The notes: generated by a model not told the origin, from the sequence alone. Numbered from the stretch's first letter, positions 40,405 to 48,673 are shown. The stretch: DNA of 64,000 bases from Catenuloplanes atrovinosus (GCF_031458235.1 NZ_JAVDYB010000001.1:3183001-3247000); one strand, 5' to 3'. Made by a program: numbers and translations.

Positions 40405-41607
40405 ATGATCGATCGGGCGGCGTTGCACGAGTGGCGGGTGATCGGGGCTGCGCGGCCGGCCCTGCCGCTGCTGCTCACGGCGGGCCGGCTGGCCACGCCG
40501 CTGCGGAAGGTGCCACGGCTCGGCTGGGTGGTCGCGGACCCGGTGACCGCGCGGGCGATCCTGAACGATCCGGCGCACTTCGACCTGCTCGGCGAGGGCG
40601 GCGTCGGCCACATGTGGTCACAGCTGCTCGGCGACTGGGTGAACGAGGTGTTCGACGGGCCGGGCCACCACAGCCTGCGGTCCAAGACGCGGGACCTGTT
40701 CACCGAGGAGAGCGCGAGGCGGCTGGCCGACCGCGTGGTCGGGCCCCGGCTGGCGGAGGCGGGCGCGGCGCTGGCGGCCGGCCGGACCGTGGACGTGGCC
40801 GACCTGGCGCGGGTGCTGGTCGGCCGGATCGTGGCGGACCTGCTGCACCTGACGACCGAGGGCACGGACGCGGCGTACCGGGAGATCTTCGCGACCGGCG
40901 AGGAACTGGCCGCGCTGGCGATGAACGCGTCCACGACCACGCACCTTCCGCCGGAGACGATCGCGCGCGGCCGGGCGATCGTGGCCCGGCTGACCGTGAA
41001 CGTGCCGCACGCGTTCCGGACCGCGCCGCCGACCACGGTGCTCGGCCGGTGCCGCGAGCTGGGCGTGGAGCAGCTGCACGCGGAGGGACTGTCGACGCTG
41101 CTCATGGTGGCCGGCACGGAGACCGCCGCGAGCGCGATGGCCCGGATCGTGGCGCTGCTGCACGACTCCGGCGCCCAGCACCGCGTGCTGGAAGATCACG
41201 ATCTGATCCCCGAGGCGGTACGGGAGGGGCTGCGCGTCACCACGCCGGCCGCCGCGATCGGGCGGTCGGTGAGCGCGGACGTCACCGTGGCCGGGCGGAC
41301 GCTGCGCGCGGGCGAGCGGGTGCTGATCCTGACGCACGCGGCGAACAACCGGGCCGGCGGCTTCTCGCTCGACCGCGGCTACCTGCCGGAGCAGCGGCAA
41401 CTGTGGTTCGGGGCGGGCCGGCACCTGTGCCTCGGCGCGCCGCTCGCCCGGGCCGAGATCGGCGGGCTGCTGCGCACGCTGGTCGCGCCCGGGCGGCCGT
41501 GGACCATCCGGGGGCGGCGCTATCGGCGTCGCGTGCTGATCCCGTCGTACGAGTCGCTGCCGGTGACGCTGGCACCGGCCCGCACACCGGCGATGTCGGG
41601 CACGTGA
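40405..41607 (+). CDS. Cytochrome P450
   Basis: 400 residues. I-helix VAGTETAAS (about 235-243) gives the AG-TET oxygen-activation motif. The K-helix ExxR is VREGLRVTTPA. The haem loop FGAGRHLCLG (335-344) places the thiolate ligand at Cys342. The N-terminal REPxRLEP-type region is short, and the protein is cytosolic as in bacterial class I P450s. No ferredoxin or reductase gene is adjacent. The substrate is unknown. It is followed 77 bp later by a UPF0104 membrane-protein gene. Confidence 0.94.
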   Translation: MIDRAALHEWRVIGAARPALPLLLTAGRLATPLRKVPRLGWVVADPVTARAILNDPAHFDLLGEGGVGHMWSQLLGDWVNEVFDGPGHHSLRSKTRDLFTEESARRLADRVVGPRLAEAGAALAAGRTVDVADLARVLVGRIVADLLHLTTEGTDAAYREIFATGEELAALAMNASTTTHLPPETIARGRAIVARLTVNVPHAFRTAPPTTVLGRCRELGVEQLHAEGLSTLLMVAGTETAASAMARIVALLHDSGAQHRVLEDHDLIPEAVREGLRVTTPAAAIGRSVSADVTVAGRTLRAGERVLILTHAANNRAGGFSLDRGYLPEQRQLWFGAGRHLCLGAPLARAEIGGLLRTLVAPGRPWTIRGRRYRRRVLIPSYESLPVTLAPARTPAMSGT

Positions 41608-41684
41608 GCGGCTACGGTCCGGACCGACGTGACGTTGACGACGGCGACGATGCCGTCGGCGCCCCCGTTTGCAAGGATCATGCA

Positions 41685-42740
41685 ATGTCGTCGACCGCGC
41701 ACACTCCGTCGCCTTCGGAGCCCATTCCGGATATGCCGGAAATCTCGGTGGTGTCGGATCGGCTGCGCACCCGGCGGAGCCGCTGGGTCCGGCTGCTGTT
41801 CGTCGCGGTCTCGGTCGTGGCGCTGGCGATCATCGGACTGCGCGGCCGGCTGCCCGACCCGCGCGAGTTCACCGACGCGCTGGCCGGCGCGAACTGGGGC
41901 TGGATCACCGGCGCCGTGATCCTCCAGGCGGTGTCGCTGGCCTGCTTCGCGTTCCAGGAGCGGCACCTGGTGCGCGCGCTGGGCGCGTCCATCCGGCACC
42001 GCCGCCTCTTCGCGATCATCCTGGCCCGGACCGCCATCTCGATCTCCGTGCCGGCCGGCCCGGCCGTGTCCACCGGGTACGCGATCACCGAGTACAGCCG
42101 GGCCGGCGTACCCCGCGAGATCGCGGCGGTCTGCGCGATCGTCTCCGGGCTCGCCTCCATCGGCGGCCTCACGCTGCTGTACGCCGGCGGCGGCGCCGTG
42201 CTGCTCACGCACAGCTCCGCCACCTCGCTCAACTGGCAGCCGCTCGCGGTGGTGCTCGCGCTCGCCACGCTCACCGCCGCCGCGGTCGCGCTCGGCCGCC
42301 GGCTGCCGTCCCGCCCGTTCGACCTGGGCAACGTCCCGGAGAACCGGATCGGCCGGTACGTGCACGGCCTGCTGCTGTCCGCCCGCGCCGCCTGGCACGC
42401 CGGCGCCGGCCTGCGCATCCGCGACTGGTGCGCGGTGGTCGGCTACTCCGCCGCCAACCGGCTCACCGACCTGCTCTGCCTGGTCGCCTGCACGCGCGCG
42501 CTCGGCCTGCAGATCAGCCTGATCACGCTGGCCACCATCTACCTCGGCGTGCAGATCGTCCGCCAGGTCCCGCTCACCCCCGGCGGCATCGGCGTGATCG
42601 AGACCGCGCTGGTCGCGGGCCTGACCACGGCCGGGGCCACCGCCGCGATCGCCACCGCGGCCGTGCTCGTCTACCGCGTCATCTCGTGCTGGCTGCTCAT
42701 CCCGGCGGGCGGCGTGGCCGGGCTCATGATCCGCCGCTGA
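41685..42740 (+). CDS. UPF0104 / LPG-synthase-like transmembrane protein
   Basis: 351 residues from ATG 41685, with AAGGA 7 nt upstream. After a cytosolic leader it has about eight helices with the family pattern VPAGPAVSTGYAITEYSRAG and VRQVPLTPGGIGVIETALVAGL (the second spanning about 300-322). This matches the MprF-type flippase half (lysylphosphatidylglycerol synthase TM region) without a catalytic domain. In actinobacteria such proteins are called lysylphosphatidylglycerol synthase-like or AglD-related; a lipid-handling role is inferred. Confidence 0.87.
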   Translation: MSSTAHTPSPSEPIPDMPEISVVSDRLRTRRSRWVRLLFVAVSVVALAIIGLRGRLPDPREFTDALAGANWGWITGAVILQAVSLACFAFQERHLVRALGASIRHRRLFAIILARTAISISVPAGPAVSTGYAITEYSRAGVPREIAAVCAIVSGLASIGGLTLLYAGGGAVLLTHSSATSLNWQPLAVVLALATLTAAAVALGRRLPSRPFDLGNVPENRIGRYVHGLLLSARAAWHAGAGLRIRDWCAVVGYSAANRLTDLLCLVACTRALGLQISLITLATIYLGVQIVRQVPLTPGGIGVIETALVAGLTTAGATAAIATAAVLVYRVISCWLLIPAGGVAGLMIRR

Positions 42741-42808
42741 CGGGTCCACATTGATCGCCGCCGTGGTCTAGTCTCGGCCGGGACATCGACGACCGCACCC
42801 CCGGGGAC

Positions 42809-43240
42809 ATGATGACCGAGGCGATCGACCCCTCCGGACTGCGACGCATGCTGGCCGAGACGCTGTCCGCGCTCACCCCCGCGCCGTCGGAGCCCGAGCC
42901 CGGTGCCGACCCGGACGAGCCGGTCGAGGGCGTCGGCCACGGTGCGGACGGGCTGATCGAGGTCCGGCTCGGCCCGCCCGGCCGGGTGACCGGCCTGCAC
43001 CTCGACCCGCGCGTGCTGCGGCTGGACGGCGAGCGGCTCGCCGCCGAGCTGACCGTCGCGATCGACGAGGCGCTCGCCGCGCTGCGCGCCCGGCTCAGCG
43101 TCGCCGCGCCCGACCTCGGCGCGCTCACCGCCCACCTGCGCGACGTGCAGGAGGAGACCGGCCGCCAGCTCGGCGCGTTCACGGATTCGCTGTTCGCCGC
43201 GCAGGAGATGCTGGTCCGGCGCGCGGGCGGCGACCGGTGA
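42809..43240 (+). CDS. YbaB/EbfC-like protein heading the toxin operon
   Basis: 143 residues. The middle part (about 45-100) reads GADGLIEVRLGPPGRVTGLHLDPRVLR, then an amphipathic helix AAELTVAIDEALAALRARL, as in YbaB/EbfC proteins. A longer helical tail ends AQEMLVRRAGGDR. Actinobacterial paralogues of this kind regularly precede WXG100-type genes. The stop overlaps the next start (GTGA). Whether it binds DNA, or acts as a chaperone for the secreted helical protein, is unknown. Confidence 0.75.
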   Translation: MMTEAIDPSGLRRMLAETLSALTPAPSEPEPGADPDEPVEGVGHGADGLIEVRLGPPGRVTGLHLDPRVLRLDGERLAAELTVAIDEALAALRARLSVAAPDLGALTAHLRDVQEETGRQLGAFTDSLFAAQEMLVRRAGGDR

Positions 43241-43563
43241 CCGGCGTCGAGATCGACCCGGACGCGCTCACCGGCTCCGGCGCCGCGCTGGAGGCGGTCG
43301 CGGGCCGGCTGGCCACCGCGCTCAGCGGCTTCCAGGCCGAGCTGGACGCGTTCGGCGCGCCGTGGGGCGCCGACGACATCGGTTCCCTGATCGGCGCCGC
43401 GCACGACGAGGTGTCCGCGTTCGCGTTCGAGTGCTACCGGATCGCGCTCGACGAGATCGGCGCCGCCGGCCAGGACGTGGCCGAGATGGCCGAGGCCTAC
43501 CGCACCGCCGAGTCCACCATCGGCGCCGATGTCGACGCGGTCCGCCGCGCGCTCGGCGGGTGA
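43237..43563 (+). CDS. WXG100/EspC-like helical secretion-associated protein
   Basis: 108 residues, predicted as two long helices joined by FGAPWGADDIGSLIG (about 39-53), which carries the W-G turn of WXG100-type proteins. The second helix ends AEMAEAYRTAEST; YRTAE fits the YxxxD/E type VII export signal. It most resembles the EspC / ESX-1 secretion-associated subgroup. It is coupled to the YbaB-like gene upstream and followed six bases later by the trafficking-domain gene, so they probably act together in export. Confidence 0.8.
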   Translation: MTGVEIDPDALTGSGAALEAVAGRLATALSGFQAELDAFGAPWGADDIGSLIGAAHDEVSAFAFECYRIALDEIGAAGQDVAEMAEAYRTAESTIGADVDAVRRALGG

Positions 43564-43569
43564 GCCACC

Positions 43570-44064
43570 ATGGGCCTGCAACTGCCCGGTGAGCTGATCT
43601 CCCTGCTCGGCATCCTCGGCTTCACCTGGCCCGAGGCGGACGAGACCGCGCTGCTGGAGATGGGCCAGGCCTGGACCGCGTTCTCCACCACGCTCGACGC
43701 GCTCGCCGCCGACGCCGCCACGGCCGCCACCACGGTCTGGACTCAGCAGTCCGGCGGCGACATCGCCGCGTTCCAGGCCTGGTGGGGCCACGAGGACAGC
43801 CCCGCCGCCGCCCTGCGCGACGGCGTCACCGCCGCCACGGTCACCGGCACCGGCCTGATGCTCTGCGGCATGATCGTCCTCGGCCTGAAGATCGCCGTCA
43901 TCATCCAGCTCACCATCCTGGCCATCCAGATCGCCCAGGCCATCGCCACCGCCGCCGTCACGTTCGGCGCGTCCCTGCTGGAGATCCCGATCTTCCAGGC
44001 CCTGGCCCGCACCATCATCAGCGGCCTCATCGACGAGGTCATCGCCAAGCTCCTCGAGGCCTGA
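43570..44064 (+). CDS. Stand-alone CpnT-type WXG100-like trafficking domain
   Basis: 164 residues. LLGILGFTWPEADETALLEMGQAW (about 12-35) and GDIAAFQAWWGHEDSPAAAL (about 63-82) match the N-terminal domain found in CpnT-like and other actinobacterial polymorphic toxins. The hydrophobic/amphipathic stretch LKIAVIIQLTILAIQIAQAI (about 105-124) and TFGASLLEIPIF follow. Normally this domain is fused to a long linker and a C-terminal toxin; here the frame closes after LLEA and a separate toxin gene starts four bases later in another frame. Confidence 0.82.
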   Translation: MGLQLPGELISLLGILGFTWPEADETALLEMGQAWTAFSTTLDALAADAATAATTVWTQQSGGDIAAFQAWWGHEDSPAAALRDGVTAATVTGTGLMLCGMIVLGLKIAVIIQLTILAIQIAQAIATAAVTFGASLLEIPIFQALARTIISGLIDEVIAKLLEA

Positions 44065-44068
44065 CCCG

Positions 44069-44626
44069 ATGCCCCGCCGCCGGGGCGGAGCGGGCCTGGT
44101 CTCCGCCGCCCTCTCCTTCCTCCGCAAGGCCAACCGCCGCAACCGTCCCGGCCGCCTGCCCCCACAGCAGCGCGACCACCTGTTCCGCGGCGAGATCCGG
44201 CAGGGCACGCATCCACGCGTGGTCGGCTATCACTACCGACCGGGTGGGCGGGACTTTCCGGATCGCCGGATCGACCCGGCCTCGATCATCCGGCCGACGC
44301 CCAACGGCCCATACAAGGCCAAGCCGCAGATCCTCGACAGGTCGGTCAACCCGCCGGTCTGGCGGAGCAAGAGCGGGTTCGGCGGCTACAGCACGTTTTT
44401 CCCGGATCATTGGACTCCGGCGCAGGTCGACGCGGCGGTGCCGGACGCATTCGCCCGGTCGAGCGCGGTCCCGCCGCCGTATCCCGGCGGACCGGATCCC
44501 GGTCTGTGGCGGGGCTCCCACCGTGGCGTCACGATCGAAGGCTGGTATCAACGCGACCAGAACGGCAACATCCTTACCGACGCCGCCGGAAATAGACTCC
44601 TCGGCAACGGCTGGCCGGTCCTCTGA
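44069..44626 (+). CDS. EndoU-type RNase toxin
   Basis: 185 residues. After a basic leader (about 1-35), the C-terminal 150 residues follow the bacterial EndoU pattern. HLFRGEI (His37), VVGYHYRPGG (His55), PNGPYKAK (Lys83/Lys85) and STFFPDHWTPAQV (108-120) appear in order, then LWRGSHRGVTIEGWY and a terminal NILTDAAGN. His37, His55 and a Lys of the YKAK segment are the likely catalytic triad. EndoU toxins cut RNA of competitor cells. There is no signal peptide, so export would rely on the preceding WXG-type proteins. Here the toxin domain is a separate gene, not a fusion. Confidence 0.82.
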   Translation: MPRRRGGAGLVSAALSFLRKANRRNRPGRLPPQQRDHLFRGEIRQGTHPRVVGYHYRPGGRDFPDRRIDPASIIRPTPNGPYKAKPQILDRSVNPPVWRSKSGFGGYSTFFPDHWTPAQVDAAVPDAFARSSAVPPPYPGGPDPGLWRGSHRGVTIEGWYQRDQNGNILTDAAGNRLLGNGWPVL

Positions 44627-44643
44627 CATCGGGAGTCAAGATC

Positions 44644-45087
44644 ATGACGGATCTGCGATTCGAGCTGGACCCGGAGTGGGATCTGCCGATCTTCAAGGGC
44701 AGGGCCGAACGCTACTTCCCGCTCGGCGCCTGGCTGATCAGCGAGGTCTCCAAGAACCACGGCGTGGCTCTGGACGCGCTCGCCATGCTCGACGACGCGG
44801 CTCGCGGCGACACCCCGGAGCCCTGGGACAGCGAGAGCTACGACGTCACGGTGGACGCCGCCGGCATGCGTTTTCAGAACCGCTATGCGCTTGATCAACG
44901 GGCCGAATACTCGCTGGACGAGGTTCGGCCGGTCCTGGAGGACTACTGGCGCTTCCTGCTGACCATTCCCGAGCGGCCGGGGACATACCGCGCGTTCTGG
45001 CCGGAGCTGTCGCTACCGGAGGCCCATCTGCTGCTCTGGGAGCAGACCTGGGGACGGCCTCACCCGTACCGTGGCCGGCTCTTCTGA
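44644..45087 (+). CDS. Probable immunity protein for the EndoU toxin
   Basis: 147 residues from ATG 44644, with GGGAG upstream, 17 bp after the toxin stop. It is acidic, with many Asp/Glu and Trp/Tyr (RFELDPEWDLPIFKG, RPVLEDYWRFLLTIPE, LSLPEAHLLLWEQTW), and has no signal peptide or membrane helix. That fits a cytosolic antitoxin binding a basic RNase. It was not matched to a named Imm family. Being last in the operon, just before a hairpin terminator, supports the immunity assignment, which is otherwise positional. Confidence 0.65.
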   Translation: MTDLRFELDPEWDLPIFKGRAERYFPLGAWLISEVSKNHGVALDALAMLDDAARGDTPEPWDSESYDVTVDAAGMRFQNRYALDQRAEYSLDEVRPVLEDYWRFLLTIPERPGTYRAFWPELSLPEAHLLLWEQTWGRPHPYRGRLF

Positions 45088-45091
45088 AAGA

Positions 45092-45121
45092 CGGCCGCCG
45101 GGGCCGAGGTCCCGGCGGCCG
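45092..45121. terminator. Hairpin terminator between toxin operon and M6 protease gene
   Basis: An 11-bp perfect stem CGGCCGCCGGG / CCCGGCGGCCG with the 8-nt loop GCCGAGGT, four bases after the immunity stop. It is between convergent genes and could serve both. Confidence 0.75.
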
Positions 45122-45131
45122 AAAGGTGAGC

Positions 45132-47420
45132 TCAGCGCTGCTTGGGTGACGTGACCGTGACGACGGTGAACGGCGCGATCAGCGACCACTCCGTCAGCAC
45201 CTGGATCTTGACTCCGAGGCCCGCGACCTGCACCGATCCCTGCGGGTTCGCCGCCGAGTAGTACCGGTTCGGGTCGGAGTCGTCGAACGTGGTGACCGGC
45301 GGGCGGGACGGCACCGTGACCGGCACGCCGTTGCGGTGGAACGTGACCGCGTCGGTGCGCTGCACGCCGAACGTGGCGTCGAACGGCTGCCGCCGGTTGC
45401 CGAGCCGCGCCCCGTCCGGGAACACGATCGGTTCCGGCCGGGCGTCGACCGGCAGGACCGCGCCGCCGCCCGGGTGGTTGATCGTGTCGTTGTCCGTGTA
45501 GGCGTCGTTGACGTACCAGACCAGCAGGCCGTCCTGGTACTGGAACTTCTCCACCCAGTCCGGCCGCGTGTTCGACCACCCGTAGTTGTACGGCCCGGTC
45601 TTGAGCACCTTGTCGTAGCCGGTGTAGGTGCGCCACTCCGCGATGTAGTACCGCGGCGCGACGCGGGTCAGCGTGCCGGTGAACCGGGTGAACCCGCGCG
45701 CGGTCCACGCCGAGTCGGCCGACTCGACGTCGTCCGTCCACACCGGAGCGCCGTCGACGACGAGCGTGAGGTCGTCGAGGAACGCGCCGGCGAAGTGGAC
45801 GCCGCCGTCGGTCTGGTAGCGGAACCGGAACTGCACGGTCTGCCCGGCGAACCGGGTCAGGTCGTAGGTCAGGTCGACCCACTCGCCCTCACTGGAGCCG
45901 GTCAGCGGCGAGCCGACCCGCGTCCACCGGCTCCCGCCGTCCGTGGACACCTCGGCGTACAGGTAGTCGTAGCCGGCCTCGATCTCGTACCACGCCTTGG
46001 TGGTCAGCGACGCCGTGGTCGCGGAGGTGAGGTCGAGCGTCCGGGTGAGCATGCTGTTCAGGTCGTTCGCGTCGCCGCCCCACCACTCGTACTCGCCGGA
46101 GTGGGGGGTGTTGTACTCGGTGACGACGGTCTGCTCCGGCAGCGGGACGACCACGGCCTGCGGAAGCGGGCCCTTCGCGTCCGCGGCCTGGCCGAGCACG
46201 ACGGTCTTCTTCTGCCCGGGCTTGACCGTGGTGTAGTCGAGCCAGCCGAGGAACAGCTTCTCCCAGGCGCCCATGTAGCCGGGCATGGAGCCGATGTTCT
46301 CCGGGTCGCGGGACAGCCACGAGCCGGCGGACATCAGCGTCCAGAAGCCGGTGCCGTTGTCGCCGCCCTGCGTGTCGTACAGGTCGGGCAGGCCGAGGTC
46401 GTGGCCGTACTCGTGGGCGAAGACGCCGAGGCCGCCGTTCTCCGGCTCGGTGGTGTAGTCGCCGATCCACAGGCCGCTGTCGCCGATCGGCACGCCGCCG
46501 AGCCGGTTGTTCTCCGGGCCGGTCTGCCCGTAGTCGCCCTGGTAGGTGTAGCCGCGGTGGGACCAGATCGCGTCGGCGCCCTGCGCGCCGCCGCCGGCCT
46601 CCTCGCCCTCGCCGGCGTGGATGGCCTGGAAGTGGTCGATGTAGCCGTCCGGCTCGTTGAAGTCGCCGTCGGTGTCGAAGTCGTAGCGGTCCCACACGTC
46701 GTACTTCGCCAGCGACGCGGTGATCTGGGCGGGGGTCTGCCCGGCGGCGACCTGCGCCTGGTACCACGCGGTGGCGGCGTCCTTGACGAAGTCCTGGTAG
46801 CCGGCGCCGCCCTCCCAGGTGTTGCTGCCGTACCGCGCCTCGTTGTACGGCACGGTCACCCAGTCGCTGACCTCGCCGGTCACCGTGTATCGCCCACCGG
46901 ACTGCGCGGTGTAGAACGTGGTCATCGACTCCTTCTTCGTGCTGAAGAGGAGCTCCTGGTAGTACGCCCGGCTGAAGTCCGGCTCCCAGAGCGTGGTGTT
47001 GTCGTTGGCCCGGTTCGGCTCGGGCAGCTGGTTGTGCAGCGGGCCGGGCGTGCCGCCGGTCTGCGGCAGCGTCTGCGTGCCGAACTCGACGAGGAACGTC
47101 AGCACCGGGTCGGTCTTGGGCTTCTGCCGGACCTCGACCCAGCGGTCGCCGCCGAGGCGCACGACCTCGGAACCGTTGCGCTGCTCGGTGCGCGCCTCGC
47201 CGGCCAGCAGCTTGGTGAGCGCCTCCTCGCGGGCGGCCTGGTAGGACTCGCCGAGCGGGTGGTCGAGGTCGTCGGACTTGACCGGGGTGCGCGGCTCGCC
47301 GTCGGCGGCCGGGGGTGAGGCCGGGGTCGCGGCGGTCGCGGCGGTCGGTGCGGTGAGGAAGAGGCTGATCGTCGCGGCCGCGGTGGCGCCCGCGAGGACG
47401 GCTCTGAGGTGGCCGTGCAA
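45132..47420 (-). CDS. Secreted M6-family metalloprotease (immune inhibitor A-like)
   Basis: 762 residues. A signal peptide (AVLAGATAAATISLFLTAPTAATA) and a propeptide region (DDLDHPLGESYQAAREEALTK) precede the catalytic domain. Zinc ligands lie in HEYGHDLGLPD at 336-346. YDTQGGDNGTGFWTLMSAGSW follows as the family-typical block. The C-terminal half has immune-inhibitor-A-like beta domains (WYEIEAGYDYLYAEVSTDGG, FAGAFLDDLTLVVDG). It is an extracellular endopeptidase. It is convergent with the toxin operon and shares the hairpin at 45092. Upstream is a 139-bp gap with an inverted repeat. Confidence 0.92.
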   Translation of the reverse strand: MHGHLRAVLAGATAAATISLFLTAPTAATAATPASPPAADGEPRTPVKSDDLDHPLGESYQAAREEALTKLLAGEARTEQRNGSEVVRLGGDRWVEVRQKPKTDPVLTFLVEFGTQTLPQTGGTPGPLHNQLPEPNRANDNTTLWEPDFSRAYYQELLFSTKKESMTTFYTAQSGGRYTVTGEVSDWVTVPYNEARYGSNTWEGGAGYQDFVKDAATAWYQAQVAAGQTPAQITASLAKYDVWDRYDFDTDGDFNEPDGYIDHFQAIHAGEGEEAGGGAQGADAIWSHRGYTYQGDYGQTGPENNRLGGVPIGDSGLWIGDYTTEPENGGLGVFAHEYGHDLGLPDLYDTQGGDNGTGFWTLMSAGSWLSRDPENIGSMPGYMGAWEKLFLGWLDYTTVKPGQKKTVVLGQAADAKGPLPQAVVVPLPEQTVVTEYNTPHSGEYEWWGGDANDLNSMLTRTLDLTSATTASLTTKAWYEIEAGYDYLYAEVSTDGGSRWTRVGSPLTGSSEGEWVDLTYDLTRFAGQTVQFRFRYQTDGGVHFAGAFLDDLTLVVDGAPVWTDDVESADSAWTARGFTRFTGTLTRVAPRYYIAEWRTYTGYDKVLKTGPYNYGWSNTRPDWVEKFQYQDGLLVWYVNDAYTDNDTINHPGGGAVLPVDARPEPIVFPDGARLGNRRQPFDATFGVQRTDAVTFHRNGVPVTVPSRPPVTTFDDSDPNRYYSAANPQGSVQVAGLGVKIQVLTEWSLIAPFTVVTVTSPKQR

Positions 47421-47478
47421 GAGGGGGCTCCTTCCCCAGGTGACGGAGATTCAAGCACGCTACACCGCCGATTCAGAC

Positions 47479-47494
47479 ATGCAAAGGTCTGCAT
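47479..47494. promoter_or_regulatory. Inverted repeat in protease / SelW-like divergent gap
   Basis: ATGCA-AAGGTC-TGCAT (5-bp arms, 6-bp spacer) in an AT-richer stretch, 59 bp upstream of the protease start and 66 bp from the SelW-like start. A regulator site is plausible; no factor is known. Confidence 0.4.
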
Positions 47495-47559
47495 TTCGCC
47501 GTTCGTGACCCGCGTCATTCCGGGCTCCACGGCAGAATTCACCCGCCATACTTCGATAT

Positions 47560-47841
47560 GTGACACGGCAACCGAGGCTCGAGATCGAGTACTGCACGCA
47601 GTGCCGCTGGCTGCTGCGGGCAGCCTGGACCGCGCAGGAACTGCTCACCACGTTCGGGGTGCGGCTGGGCGAGGTGGCGCTGGTGCCGGGCACCGGCGGC
47701 GTCTTCGACGTGCGCCTCGACGGCGAGCCGCTCTGGTCCCGGAAGGAACGGGGCGCGCACCCGGAAATCACCGAACTCAAGCGATTGGTACGGGACCGTA
47801 TCGCACCGGACATGAGCCTGGGTCACTCCGAGAAACGCTGA
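47560..47841 (+). CDS. SelT/SelW/SelH (Rdx)-family protein, Cys form
   Basis: 93 residues from GTG 47560. LEIEYCTQCRWLLRAAWTAQEL is the family N terminus with a C-x-x-C motif (the Cys counterpart of CxxU in SelW). GTGGVFDVRLDGEPLWSRKE is the second conserved strand pair, and FPEIxxLK appears as HPEITELKRLVRD. The thioredoxin-like fold suggests a redox role. It overlaps the end of the convergent nucleotidyltransferase gene by 19 bases. Confidence 0.9.
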   Translation: MTRQPRLEIEYCTQCRWLLRAAWTAQELLTTFGVRLGEVALVPGTGGVFDVRLDGEPLWSRKERGAHPEITELKRLVRDRIAPDMSLGHSEKR

Positions 47842-48596
47842 ACGAGCTCCGTCGCCGCGTCCAGGTCGCGCACCGCGGCCCGCGCCAGGTCCGCGAATCC
47901 GGCCGGCGCGCCCGGCAGCGCGGCGGCGGACTCGACCATGCCCTTCTCGTTGATCAGCCAGCGCCCGGCGCGCCCGTGCATCGCCTGGCAGACCACGCCG
48001 ACCAGCCGGAACAGGCAGCCGGCGCGGTAGACCGGGTCGGTGACCTTGGACGCGATGCCGATCATGAAGTCGGCCTCCCAGAGGCCCGCGACCAGCGCCT
48101 CGCCGAGCGCGGACGGATAGTCGCGGGTCCGCGCGCGCAGCGCGGTGACGTCCGCGTCCACGGCCAGCGGGCGGCACAGCGCGAGTTCACCGGCGTACGT
48201 GTGGGAGTAGAACCCGAGCGGGTGGCCGGGCTGGAAGCCGATCTCGTACCGCCCGGCGCGGCAGTCCGCCCACACCCGCTCCACCCGGCCGAGGTCGCGG
48301 TAGATCCAGTCCACGCGCACGCCGTCCACGGTCAGCCAGCCGCCGCCGTCCACCCACGGGCCCCAGCCGCCGCGCGCGGTGACCTCGGTGTCGTGGCCGG
48401 TGATCCGCGCGGCGAGCGCGCGCAGCGCCGCGACGTCGAGGTCGTCGCGGTAGTAGAGCCCGAGGTCGTAATCGGAGTCCGGCCGGTGCGTGCCGCGCGC
48501 CCGGCTGCCGCCCAGCACCACGGCTCGCACGCCGCCGATCCCGGCCAATTCCGTCGCGATCCCGGTCAGCCGCGCGTCGTCCACCCACGCCTCCAT
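47823..48596 (-). CDS. Nucleotidyltransferase-domain protein (MNT/DUF4037-like)
   Basis: 257 residues. VRAVVLGGSRARGTHRPDSD then YDLGLYY is the Pol-beta superfamily signature GG/GSxxxG...DxD, giving two metal-binding Asp near residue 43. WLTVDGVRVDWIYRDL supplies the third acidic strand. The C-terminal helical half (about 130-257) resembles the substrate-binding part of aminoglycoside-adenylyltransferase-like proteins. No resistance phenotype can be claimed. It is divergent from the pectate lyase gene. Confidence 0.85.
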   Translation of the reverse strand: MEAWVDDARLTGIATELAGIGGVRAVVLGGSRARGTHRPDSDYDLGLYYRDDLDVAALRALAARITGHDTEVTARGGWGPWVDGGGWLTVDGVRVDWIYRDLGRVERVWADCRAGRYEIGFQPGHPLGFYSHTYAGELALCRPLAVDADVTALRARTRDYPSALGEALVAGLWEADFMIGIASKVTDPVYRAGCLFRLVGVVCQAMHGRAGRWLINEKGMVESAAALPGAPAGFADLARAAVRDLDAATELVQRFSE

Positions 48597-48627
48597 TGAC
48601 GTCCGTCACTGCGTTGGCCTACCGTGC

Positions 48628-48643
48628 GGGAAAGCGCTTTCCC
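48628..48643. promoter_or_regulatory. LacI-family operator-like palindrome
   Basis: GGGAAAGCGCTTTCCC is a perfect 16-bp palindrome with the central CG pair and GAAAGCGCTTTC core typical of LacI/GalR-family sites in actinobacterial sugar genes. It lies 31 bp before the pectate-lyase start. Confidence 0.8.
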
Positions 48644-48673
48644 ATCCGCCCCGTCCACGAAGGGATCCGCTCC

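Noticed and set aside
44069-44626. Toxin as a secreted protein with its own signal peptide
   Set aside because: The N terminus is basic (PRRRGG, RKANRRNR) with only a short weakly hydrophobic stretch and no cleavage-like site.
47823-48596. Antibiotic-resistance nucleotidyltransferase
   Set aside because: Only the generic Pol-beta signature is visible; nothing specific for aminoglycoside modification can be claimed.
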